Part shown: positions 24,656-31,709 of the stretch, one piece after another
Position numbering within the stretch: position 1 is the stretch's first letter
Layout of the letters: each line of letters starts with the position of its first letter
Source: Massilia sp. UBA2604
GTDB taxonomy: Bacteria; Pseudomonadota; Gammaproteobacteria; Burkholderiales; Burkholderiaceae_D
Assembly (NCBI GenBank): GCA_002339265.1
Contig: DDKG01000139.1
Span: 1 to 62,109 of the forward strand
DNA length: 62,109 bases
Reading direction: 5' to 3'
Notes under the pieces: generated by a model
What the model was told of the DNA's origin: nothing
Database searches by the model: none
What the model saw: only the letters and a program-made list of their open reading frames with translations
Position numbers and translations under genes: made by a program

Positions 24656-25543
24656 ATGAACCAATTCGTCATAGCCCTGCTGGTCGGCGCCGCCTTCGTG
24701 CTGCTTGCCGCCGCCCTGATCCACGGCGCGGTGCGCCTGAAGGAAGACGTGCCCGACGAAGACCGGGCCTACCTCGACCCCTTGCCGCGCCCATTGCGCC
24801 TGCTGTGGCCCGTGGTGCGCCTGGTCGACTACCACCTGTGCCGCAACATCCCGCAGCCGCTGCTGGCCGGCCCGGGCGAGACGCTGCGCCTGTCCGGCAT
24901 GCTGTACCTGATGAACCCGACGCAGTTCATCGCCCTGTGCCTGGTCAGCCTGACGCTGTTTTCCGGGTTCACGGCGCTGGTGCTGTCGATGGCCGGCCTG
25001 TTCAACCCGTTCTGGGTCATCGCCGTGGCGGGCCTGGGCTTCGTCTATCCGCGCATCTGGCTCAAGGAGACGCTCAAGCGGCGCCAGAAACTGATCGTCA
25101 AGGCGCTGCCGGCCTACCTGGACTTTTTGACCATGTCGGTGGAGGCGGGCCTGAACATGGCCGGGGCGATCGCCCAGGCGGTGGACAAGGGGCCGGCCGG
25201 GCCGCTCAAGAACGAATTCGCCTTCGTGCTGCGCGACTTGCGCGCCGGCCTGACCCGCGCCGACGCGCTGCGCCGCATGGATGCGCGCGTGCGCATCCCG
25301 CAGGTGTCGAGCTTCATCAGCGCGGTGATCCAGGCCGAACGCATGGGCGCCAGCCTGGGCGCGACCTTCCGCGCGCAGGCCGAGCAGCGCCGCGTCGAGC
25401 GTTTCCAGCAGGCCGAGAAGCTGGCGATGGAGGCGCCCGTCAAGCTGATCTTCCCGCTGGTCGTTTTCATTTTCCCCGTGACCTTCCTGGTGCTGATGTT
25501 CCCGATCGCGATGAAGTTCATGGCATCGGGCATCAAATTCTGA
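24656..25543 (+). CDS. tadC: Tad inner-membrane platform protein TadC
   Basis: 295 aa of the T2SS-F family. Hydrophobic segments occur near the N-terminus (FVIALLVGAAFVLLAAALI) and the middle, and again at the C-terminus (LIFPLVVFIFPVTFLVLMF). The T2SS-F core is LPAYLDFLTMSVEAGLNMAG, with the later VSSFISAVIQAERMGASLGA. It is the partner of TadB and sits 15 bases after it. Confidence 0.9.
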   Translation: MNQFVIALLVGAAFVLLAAALIHGAVRLKEDVPDEDRAYLDPLPRPLRLLWPVVRLVDYHLCRNIPQPLLAGPGETLRLSGMLYLMNPTQFIALCLVSLTLFSGFTALVLSMAGLFNPFWVIAVAGLGFVYPRIWLKETLKRRQKLIVKALPAYLDFLTMSVEAGLNMAGAIAQAVDKGPAGPLKNEFAFVLRDLRAGLTRADALRRMDARVRIPQVSSFISAVIQAERMGASLGATFRAQAEQRRVERFQQAEKLAMEAPVKLIFPLVVFIFPVTFLVLMFPIAMKFMASGIKF

Positions 25544-25549
25544 ACCGCC

Positions 25550-25906
25550 ATGCTCAAGACCATTCCGATCCAGTTCGAGACCGCCTCCACGCCGCGCCGG
25601 CTCGACGTGATGCTGGCCACGACCGCCCTGGCGCGCATGCGCGGGCTGCTGGCGCGTCCGCCGCTGCGCGCGCACGAGGCCCTGTACATCAGCCCCTGCA
25701 ATATGGTGCATACGATCGGCATGCGCTATGCCATCGACGTCGTCTTCCTGCGCCGCGACGGCGTGGTGCTGAAGGTCGCCGGCGGCGTCCAGCCGCGCCG
25801 CATGCGCGGTCACTGGCGCGCCGCGGCGGTGCTGGAGCTGGCCGCGGGCGAGGCCGCGCGCTGCGCCATCGCGCCCGGCGTGCGCCTGCCGCTGGAGGCG
25901 CCATGA
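25550..25906 (+). CDS. DUF192-family protein inside the Tad operon
   Basis: 118 aa, matching the DUF192 pattern: MLATTALARMRGLLARPPL, then the conserved CNMVHTIGMRYAIDVVFL and a final AAVLELAAGEA. DUF192 proteins are mostly secreted or lipoproteins of unknown job; this one lacks a signal peptide. Its placement between tadC and tadE, with a 4-base overlap into the next gene, makes a pilus-related role likely. No enzymatic residues can be named. Confidence 0.78.
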   Translation: MLKTIPIQFETASTPRRLDVMLATTALARMRGLLARPPLRAHEALYISPCNMVHTIGMRYAIDVVFLRRDGVVLKVAGGVQPRRMRGHWRAAAVLELAAGEAARCAIAPGVRLPLEAP

Positions 25907-26736
25907 ACGCGCGCCAGGATGGACAAGCCGGCGCCGAGCTGCTGGTGGTGCTGCCGGTGCTGGTAGTGATGCTGTTCGGGACCATCCAGCTCGGCCTGAT
26001 GTACCAGGCGCGCGCAACGCTCAACTACGCCACCATGCTCGCCGCGCGCGCCGGCGCGCTGCACAACGGCGATCATGGCGCCATGCGCAATGCGCTCGCA
26101 CGCGGCCTGACCCCGCTGTTCGCGCACCAGGCCAGCGCCGCCGGCTACGCCGAAGCGCTGTCCAAGGCCACGCTGGAGACGGCGGCGGCCAGCAATATCA
26201 CCGACATCGAGGTGCTCAACCCGACCGGCGCCGCGTTCTCCGACTTTGGCCGCGCGCGGCTGGACGGCGACGATGGACGCGAGCTGCCCAACGACACGCT
26301 GCATTACCGCACCACGGCCGCAGGCAGCAGCTCGCAGCTGTCGGTGCAGGACGCGAACCTGCTGCACGTGCGCGTGACCTACTGTTTTCGCCTGGTCGTG
26401 CCGGTGATCGATCGCATGCTCCACTCGGCGGTCAATGCGGTGTCGGCAGCCACTGAAGGGAGTGGCATGCAAAACCCGTTCGGCATCGGCCCGGCGCCGG
26501 GGATGGAGGCGCCGTGTTCGGCGCCGGGCGTGCGCGGACCGCGAGTGCAGATACGCAGCGAGGCGATCCTGCGCATGCAGTCGGCTTTTCATGAAGAGAA
26601 CCTGGGAGGCGGGTCGGGTACGCCTCCCGATATGGGTGTGCCGGGGGATCCGGACGAGCCGGGCGGACCTCTTGAACCGATCGATCCTACCGACCCGACT
26701 GACCCGGAAGAACCGCCAGGAGGACCTACGTGTTAA
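25903..26736 (+). CDS. tadE: TadE-family pseudopilin with Pro/Asp-rich C-terminus
   Basis: 277 aa. The N-terminus MNARQDGQAGAELLVVLPVLV is a TadE leader (Gly-Gln junction, Glu, hydrophobic helix), followed by LMYQARATLNYATMLAARAGAL. The extracytoplasmic part is ~240 residues and ends in a low-complexity tail of Asp-Pro and Thr-Asp-Pro repeats (PTDPTDPEEPPGGPTC). Three genes of this type are in the operon. Its last 7 bases overlap the start of the toxin gene, a coupling that links pilus assembly and toxin production. Confidence 0.82.
   Translation: MNARQDGQAGAELLVVLPVLVVMLFGTIQLGLMYQARATLNYATMLAARAGALHNGDHGAMRNALARGLTPLFAHQASAAGYAEALSKATLETAAASNITDIEVLNPTGAAFSDFGRARLDGDDGRELPNDTLHYRTTAAGSSSQLSVQDANLLHVRVTYCFRLVVPVIDRMLHSAVNAVSAATEGSGMQNPFGIGPAPGMEAPCSAPGVRGPRVQIRSEAILRMQSAFHEENLGGGSGTPPDMGVPGDPDEPGGPLEPIDPTDPTDPEEPPGGPTC
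26718..26729 (+). promoter_or_regulatory. Strong ribosome binding site for the toxin gene (GTG start)
   Basis: A perfect AGGAGG (26718-26723) lies 6 bases before GTG 26730, inside the tadE-like coding sequence. It decides the toxin start at the GTG and not at the ATG 12 bases further on. The start overlaps the upstream stop (26734-26736), so ribosomes finishing tadE can re-initiate here. Confidence 0.7.
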
Positions 26737-28370
26737 GCGAGATGAGATCGGAGCTCGGCAGGTGGGTGCTGCTGTTCATGGTGGCGCTCATGCTGTGCGT
26801 GGCGCCTATTGGCGCTGCATGGGGACAGATACCGTTGCCCGGCAATGGGGGCGGTGGGGGTAGCGGAGGAGGGATGACGCCTGTCCCGCCAGGTACTGGC
26901 GGCGGCATCCAGCTGATATGCCAAATGCCTGCCGGGTCTTGTCCAACCAAGCAAGCGCGTGAGGAGCACGCCAAGAAGAACAACTGCAAGTTTCCCGAGG
27001 AAGTGTGCGAAAAGACGAGCGCGAGTGATGACAATAAGGGCGCCAACGAGCGTGACAAAGGCTTCTGGGGCTCGATGTGGAACAAGGTCACTGGGGCGTT
27101 CGATAATGGTTACGAGTTCGTAAGAGGAGTGGTCGCGGGACTTAAGGGCCAGCTTGTCGACTTGTGGAATATGGTGACCAATATCGACGAGGTCATTTCC
27201 GGGTTGGCCGCACTCGGCGAGTCGTTCTACAAAGACCCCAAAGGCACGATGAGGGCACTCGGCGAAATGCTCGGCCAAGGAGCAGTCGACACATTTACGC
27301 GTGCAACCCAGTGCGGCGCCTTCGATCTCGGGAAGGTGATCGGCAGCTATGTCAGCCCTGCATTCGGACTGAAACTCGCGACGAATCTGACGAAGTTCTC
27401 GGGCAAACTGGACGACGCAGCCAAAGCAGTGCGCAAGGATTATGGCTGCGCCAGTTTCGCGGCAGGAACGCTTGTGCTTACCACCGACGGATTCAAGCCG
27501 ATCGAGTCGATCGTTGTAGGTCAGCAGGTTGGTTCACGCAATGAGAACAGTTTTGCCGACCGGCCGCAGCGGGTTACCGATGTATTCGGTCGCATTGCGC
27601 CGAGCTATCGCAGGCTGGTAACGGAGCTTGAGACGTTCGAGATCACTGACGAACATCCTCTTTGGCAGCAGGGTAACGGCTGGGTCGAAGCCGCCAAGCT
27701 GGTCCCCGGGGATGTCATCGCCAGTGCGCAAGGCGATACGATCGTCATCGCGAATGATTCAGTTGCAGGTCCCCTCCGAGTCTACAATTTCAGCGTAGCG
27801 CATAACTCCAGCTATTTTGTTGGGACTCAACAGGTCTGGGCTCACAATGCAGGCCCTTGCAGTATCGACCTTCACGCGAAGAGTTGGGACAAGCTGTCGG
27901 CGAAAGAGAAGGGTTATCGAGGTGAGCGTCAAGTTTTTATGGAGCTTTTGGAAAAAGGATATGAGCCTGTCGGAAATTCATTTGACCCACGCGGAATGAC
28001 CCCAGATCAAGCATTCAAGGCTTGGGACGGCCAGGCGGGAATTGATGGGATCTATAAGGATAAGAACGGGAATTATGTCATCATCGAGTCAAAAGCGACT
28101 GGCGGCGTGAAAAAATCAGATCCGGAAGGATGCTATGATAATTTATGCACCGTGAAAAACGGCGACCGTCAAATGAGCGATGCTTGGCTGAATTCACGGA
28201 TCGACCGTCTAGTTCCTGATCCAGAGGAGGCAAAAAAAATAAAGGCTAGCCTTGAAGCTAAGGCGGTGAAGAAAGTCTACGCCTTGACTGATGAAAAGGG
28301 TACTAGTTATCATGAGATTAGGGATATCAGCAGCACCGACGTTAAAGTTGGAAAGACATGGAGTCCATGA
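26730..28370 (+). CDS. Secreted polymorphic toxin: pre-toxin region, Hint domain, PoNe-like PD-(D/E)xK nuclease
   Basis: 546 aa. The N-terminus has a Sec signal/anchor (GRWVLLFMVALMLCVAPIG), then a Gly-rich linker and a Cys-containing segment. Residues ~95-239 are amphipathic helices. Residues 240-373 form a Hint (hedgehog/intein) self-cleavage domain: Cys240 in CASFAAGTLVLTTDG, the TDEHPLW His block, NSSYFVGTQQVWAHN ending in His-Asn. Residues 374-546 are a nuclease-like toxin: D439 in GIDGIYKD, E453-x-K455 in VIIESKA, then RQMSDAWL (Q481). D/ExK plus QMSD/W is the signature of PoNe DNases. The Hint domain would cut after Asn373 and release the nuclease. From ~27,850 the sequence is more AT-rich than the Tad genes, suggesting an acquired toxin tip. 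DNA as the target is inferred from the family. Confidence 0.85.
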   Translation: MLSEMRSELGRWVLLFMVALMLCVAPIGAAWGQIPLPGNGGGGGSGGGMTPVPPGTGGGIQLICQMPAGSCPTKQAREEHAKKNNCKFPEEVCEKTSASDDNKGANERDKGFWGSMWNKVTGAFDNGYEFVRGVVAGLKGQLVDLWNMVTNIDEVISGLAALGESFYKDPKGTMRALGEMLGQGAVDTFTRATQCGAFDLGKVIGSYVSPAFGLKLATNLTKFSGKLDDAAKAVRKDYGCASFAAGTLVLTTDGFKPIESIVVGQQVGSRNENSFADRPQRVTDVFGRIAPSYRRLVTELETFEITDEHPLWQQGNGWVEAAKLVPGDVIASAQGDTIVIANDSVAGPLRVYNFSVAHNSSYFVGTQQVWAHNAGPCSIDLHAKSWDKLSAKEKGYRGERQVFMELLEKGYEPVGNSFDPRGMTPDQAFKAWDGQAGIDGIYKDKNGNYVIIESKATGGVKKSDPEGCYDNLCTVKNGDRQMSDAWLNSRIDRLVPDPEEAKKIKASLEAKAVKKVYALTDEKGTSYHEIRDISSTDVKVGKTWSP

Positions 28371-28371
28371 G

Positions 28372-29688
28372 ATGAGCAATAAATTGCGTGACCCGGCTGG
28401 GAACGTTGAAAGCTATAACGAGGAAATAAACAATATCTTCTACAAGGAAAATTATGTCGCTGAAATAACGCCAGAGTCATTAGAGCAAGAAGCATGGTTT
28501 AAGCTGAAAAAAATTTCCAGCACGTTAGATCTGGTTGTTCATAAGTATGGCAGGGGCGATGCGATCGAATCAATTCAAGAGTTGATTGCGAGTCGTTCCG
28601 GTTTGATGGCGAAAAATAGCGAATTCATACGTGTAAATGGCGTAACTGAGAACAAAAATTTTTCTGCGATTGATGGATTTGCGCGCGTCGATGTCGCTTT
28701 CACGGCAATCGCTTTGCTACTGATGCCTTCTACAGAGTACTTGGATATTTTTCAAAAGCTCCTTCCCACTGAAGTGGCTAGGCGGAGTTATTTGATGGAC
28801 CTACTAATTAGTAGTTTTTCCCCAAATCACGTAGTTCTAGAAAAATACAAAGCTGAAAAGCATGCTGTTGTATGGATGGAGCCATTCTTGCGTGCGCTCA
28901 GTCATAATGCGGATCAGCGGTCTGAGACACTGGCGCTTTACATGAAAAACTGGTGCCGTATGATGCGGCCTTGGGGTTGGAAGCCTGACCTCAACCCTCA
29001 GCGCGGTAAGGATCGCTTGTTTTGTGACTTTGCTTTTGAAGCGGCGCTGGCGGTGTGTGCCTATGATATCGACGACACTGCGTTCAAAAATCATCCCTAC
29101 TATCCCCGCGATTTGGTCGATTACTATCGGGCCAATGTTCGCGACACGCGCGACGCTTGGCGCCCTGTAGCTGCAGGACCAGGCGTAACAATCATTGCAC
29201 CTCCTCCCCCAAAGAAGGCAGACCTGAAAAAATCTAAGCGTAAGGCCATCGCGCGGTGGATCGAATTAGTTTGCGACGGCAACCTGGATGCAACCGAGTC
29301 GGTTCTTGAGCTGATAGGAAAACCCCGCAAGCTTGACGATATCCACGAATTGATGGAAGCGCTAAGCGACGCTGGCCAAGCCATCCATGGTGATATCAAA
29401 GACGACGAAACAATCCTGATTCAAACGGCCAGTGTGGCCGACGATAGGGCGCTCGGAGAGTTCGATGGCCCAGCAGGACCACCCTTCGGGCCGGCCCGCT
29501 GCAGTGCGGGATTGCTTGCCTTCTCGGCGTGGCTGGGAGTGCGCGGCTACCGCCTGGTCGACCTCGATAACGACGACGACGCCTGGCATGCCGTCGTCGT
29601 CAAAGCCGACTACCACGCGGAACTCATCGATCTGAGCAACACCCTGAAAATCCGTACCCGTACACCCGAAGCCGTTTATAACGATTAA
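28372..29688 (+). CDS. PoNi-like immunity protein (DUF1910/DUF1911) with extra C-terminal domain
   Basis: 438 aa with no signal peptide, so cytoplasmic. Residues ~50-150 resemble DUF1910 (LDLVVHKYGRGDAIESIQEL; DVAFTAIALLLM). Residues ~165-270 resemble DUF1911, best seen in FCDFAFEAALAVCAYDIDD and YYPRDLVDYYRANV. Immunity proteins (PoNi) that neutralise PoNe DNases carry these domains. A Pro-rich hinge (IIAPPPPKKADLKKSKRK) leads to an additional ~150-residue C-terminal domain not typical of PoNi; it is Asp-rich and of unknown function. The ATG is one base after the toxin stop. The first two-thirds share the toxin tip's AT-rich composition; the C-terminal part returns to high GC. Confidence 0.8.
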   Translation: MSNKLRDPAGNVESYNEEINNIFYKENYVAEITPESLEQEAWFKLKKISSTLDLVVHKYGRGDAIESIQELIASRSGLMAKNSEFIRVNGVTENKNFSAIDGFARVDVAFTAIALLLMPSTEYLDIFQKLLPTEVARRSYLMDLLISSFSPNHVVLEKYKAEKHAVVWMEPFLRALSHNADQRSETLALYMKNWCRMMRPWGWKPDLNPQRGKDRLFCDFAFEAALAVCAYDIDDTAFKNHPYYPRDLVDYYRANVRDTRDAWRPVAAGPGVTIIAPPPPKKADLKKSKRKAIARWIELVCDGNLDATESVLELIGKPRKLDDIHELMEALSDAGQAIHGDIKDDETILIQTASVADDRALGEFDGPAGPPFGPARCSAGLLAFSAWLGVRGYRLVDLDNDDDAWHAVVVKADYHAELIDLSNTLKIRTRTPEAVYND

Positions 29689-29706
29689 CCACCACAAGGA
29701 CTTGCC

Positions 29707-30306
29707 ATGTTTGGACTGTTCAAGAAGAAAGCACCCGCCCAACCCGCACTGCCAGCCTTGCGCGCCGACCAGCTACAGCCCCGAATTAAGCACATCAATT
29801 TCTTGAGGGCCCTGCAGGCCGCGGGCGTGCCGCCTGACCAGCAGCCGAGCCATGCACCGCTGTGCGGCGAGCTGATCGTCACCTATGCTTTCGATCTTCC
29901 CGACAGTTTCATGATGGCTACCCCGAAGCTGGTCGAGGGCGCTGGCGTTTCCTCAGCCGAGCTTCCCGGAATCGCACGCGCGAACCTCGAGCGTGCACTG
30001 CCGCAGCCGCAGTTCTTTGCCAAGGATGGCTGCAACGTCGCCGTGACCGGTGACGACCTGGAAGCGACCTTGCTGCTCGTCGACGGCCTGTGGGGCAGCA
30101 TGGAGGCGCAGGTGCGCGGTAACATCCTGGTCAGCGCGCCGCGCCGCGACCGCATCCTGATGTGTGACAGTGCCGACCCGAGCGCGGTCGCAACCCTCCG
30201 TCAGCAGGCGCAGCAGTTCTTTGACGAGCAAAACGATCCGCACCGCTTGTCGACCCAGTTGATGGTGCGTCGCGGCGACGCCTGGGCGCTGTTCGACGGT
30301 CAATAA
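29707..30306 (+). CDS. DUF1444-like protein of unknown function
   Basis: 199 aa, soluble. It begins MFGLFKKKAPAQPALPALRA and contains the pattern LCGELIVTYAFDLPDSFMM, then ARANLERALPQPQFF, TLLLVDGLWGSMEAQV and VSAPRRDRILMCDSAD. This resembles DUF1444 (YtpQ) proteins, sometimes found beside toxins or secretion loci. It sits 18 bases after the PoNi-like gene on the same strand with an AAGGA-type site, so it may be part of the same transcript. Its function is not known. Confidence 0.6.
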   Translation: MFGLFKKKAPAQPALPALRADQLQPRIKHINFLRALQAAGVPPDQQPSHAPLCGELIVTYAFDLPDSFMMATPKLVEGAGVSSAELPGIARANLERALPQPQFFAKDGCNVAVTGDDLEATLLLVDGLWGSMEAQVRGNILVSAPRRDRILMCDSADPSAVATLRQQAQQFFDEQNDPHRLSTQLMVRRGDAWALFDGQ

Positions 30307-30318
30307 CGAGGAGTCGGG

Positions 30319-30525
30319 ATGTCGTTGAGCTTTGTACTTGGAAATCTGCTTGGCCGGGCCTTGGTCAGCTATGTCCTGGTCTGGGTCGCATGCTTCCTGG
30401 CGAGCCGTTTCGACTGGCGGCTCGCTTTCACTCGCAGCCGGCGCTGGTACAGCATACTCGCCGTCGTCGTCCTGACCTTGCTGGGCATGGGCGGCGCGAT
30501 CGTGCGATCGGGGGGCGGGCAATGA
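30319..30525 (+). CDS. Small two-helix membrane protein
   Basis: 68 aa with two hydrophobic segments (FVLGNLLGRALVSYVLVWVA and YSILAVVVLTLLGMGGAIV) around a short basic loop (RFDWRLAFTRSRRW). No family recognised. It lies 12 bases after the DUF1444-like gene and overlaps the next start (ATGA), so it is part of an unknown accessory operon downstream of the toxin and immunity pair. Confidence 0.6.
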   Translation: MSLSFVLGNLLGRALVSYVLVWVACFLASRFDWRLAFTRSRRWYSILAVVVLTLLGMGGAIVRSGGGQ

Positions 30526-31139
30526 GGCCGCGCCGCCGTCTCGCGCTCGCAGGCAGTCATGCGCTTCTGCTGGCCGGGCTACTGCCGTTCTCCGGGGCTC
30601 GCGCCCAGCCCGGCGACGCCAATGGCAGAAAGCCCGAGCCGCGTCACATGCAGATTTTTCATGTGCAGGAACTCGGCCTCGAGGTCTGGGTGGAGAACCA
30701 GCCGCCGTGGGAAACACGCCTGTCGAACGAGACCGGCCGCCCCACTTTCGTGGCCGAGAGCCCGCCCAACTATCACCCGCCAACCGTCATCACCTACGCA
30801 AGCTGGCCAGACGAGAAGGTGCCTGCGGATGGAATGCACCAGATGGCAGGCGCGGCGATCCGGCGCGCCAGCGAGAACTTTGGCGTGAGCCGCGAGCGCA
30901 GCCTCGCCATTCCGGTCAGACAAGCCCAGTATGGTGACATCCAGGGTTATGAGGGCTGGTTCACAGGCAAGGCCGACGGCGTGGCGATGGACGTCTCGGT
31001 GTTCGTCGGGCAGGCGCCCGGCAAGTTCCCGGTCGTCTTCAATGTCTACACCACCAGGGGCAAGCTGCCCAACCTGACCGAGGTCCTGCGTCGAGCCTGG
31101 ACCAACGTCAAGTATCTACCGGCAGGCAGAACCAAATGA
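30522..31139 (+). CDS. Secreted hypothetical protein
   Basis: 205 aa. The N-terminus MRPRRRLALAGSHALLLAG to GARAQ is a signal peptide. The mature protein is an alpha/beta domain of unknown family with landmarks MQIFHVQELGLEVWVENQP and DIQGYEGWFTGKADGVAMD. The start overlaps the previous stop by 4 bases and the stop overlaps the next gene (ATGA), so four genes from 29,707 to 31,645 look like one unit. No catalytic residues were seen. Confidence 0.6.
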   Translation: MRPRRRLALAGSHALLLAGLLPFSGARAQPGDANGRKPEPRHMQIFHVQELGLEVWVENQPPWETRLSNETGRPTFVAESPPNYHPPTVITYASWPDEKVPADGMHQMAGAAIRRASENFGVSRERSLAIPVRQAQYGDIQGYEGWFTGKADGVAMDVSVFVGQAPGKFPVVFNVYTTRGKLPNLTEVLRRAWTNVKYLPAGRTK

Positions 31140-31645
31140 AGAAGAAAAGACCAGGAAGTCTTACCCGGATGGCGCTGTCGTGCGCGACGCTGTGGTGCAT
31201 TTCGCCAGCCGTCCTATACGCGCAGGCGATCGATGCGCCGCGCTACATCAATGCCCAGGGAGTCGAGGTGATCCAGGGACGGCGTGCGGCGAAGCCGGGG
31301 CCGTCCGCAGGTATTGATAGCGAGGGTGGCGACGCGTCAGGACCGGTAAGTGGCGCCCAGGCGATCCCGAAGCGCCCGGAGCCGGCTCGGGTCATGGCAG
31401 CGGGCTACCAGATCGCGGCAGGCGAACAGCAGCAGCGGGACCGCGACCGGCTAAGCATTCTCGAGGAAGAGATGCACGCCGAAAATGTGGCGCTCGAGTC
31501 GAAGATCCGCGTTCTGCAAGATCCCGCCATGCGCGCCAAGCTCGACGCAGAGCAGCTCAAGCGTCTTCAAGAGACAACCCTGGCACACGAGAAGAATATT
31601 CGCGCTTTGCATTCTGAAATCGGGCGGGCGAAAAAGAACAGGTGA
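31136..31645 (+). CDS. Secreted coiled-coil protein
   Basis: 169 aa. A signal peptide (LTRMALSCATLWCISPAVLYA) is followed by a Gly/Pro-rich linker and a long Glu/Arg/Gln/Lys-rich helix (residues ~105-169, heptad-like, e.g. QQQRDRDRLSILEEEMHAE). A periplasmic coiled coil is likely. Last gene of the 29,707-31,645 unit. Family and function unknown. Confidence 0.6.
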   Translation: MKKKRPGSLTRMALSCATLWCISPAVLYAQAIDAPRYINAQGVEVIQGRRAAKPGPSAGIDSEGGDASGPVSGAQAIPKRPEPARVMAAGYQIAAGEQQQRDRDRLSILEEEMHAENVALESKIRVLQDPAMRAKLDAEQLKRLQETTLAHEKNIRALHSEIGRAKKNR

Positions 31646-31709
31646 TCGGCGTTAGCGCCATCCTTCCCTGGCCATCCCATTCAAGCTCAATAATTCAGTT
31701 GGAGTGTTC

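Noticed and set aside
26730..28370. Toxin considered as a true intein-containing protein
   Set aside because: The Hint domain is followed by an unrelated nuclease-like domain and an immunity gene; there is no C-extein of the host protein and no homing endonuclease.
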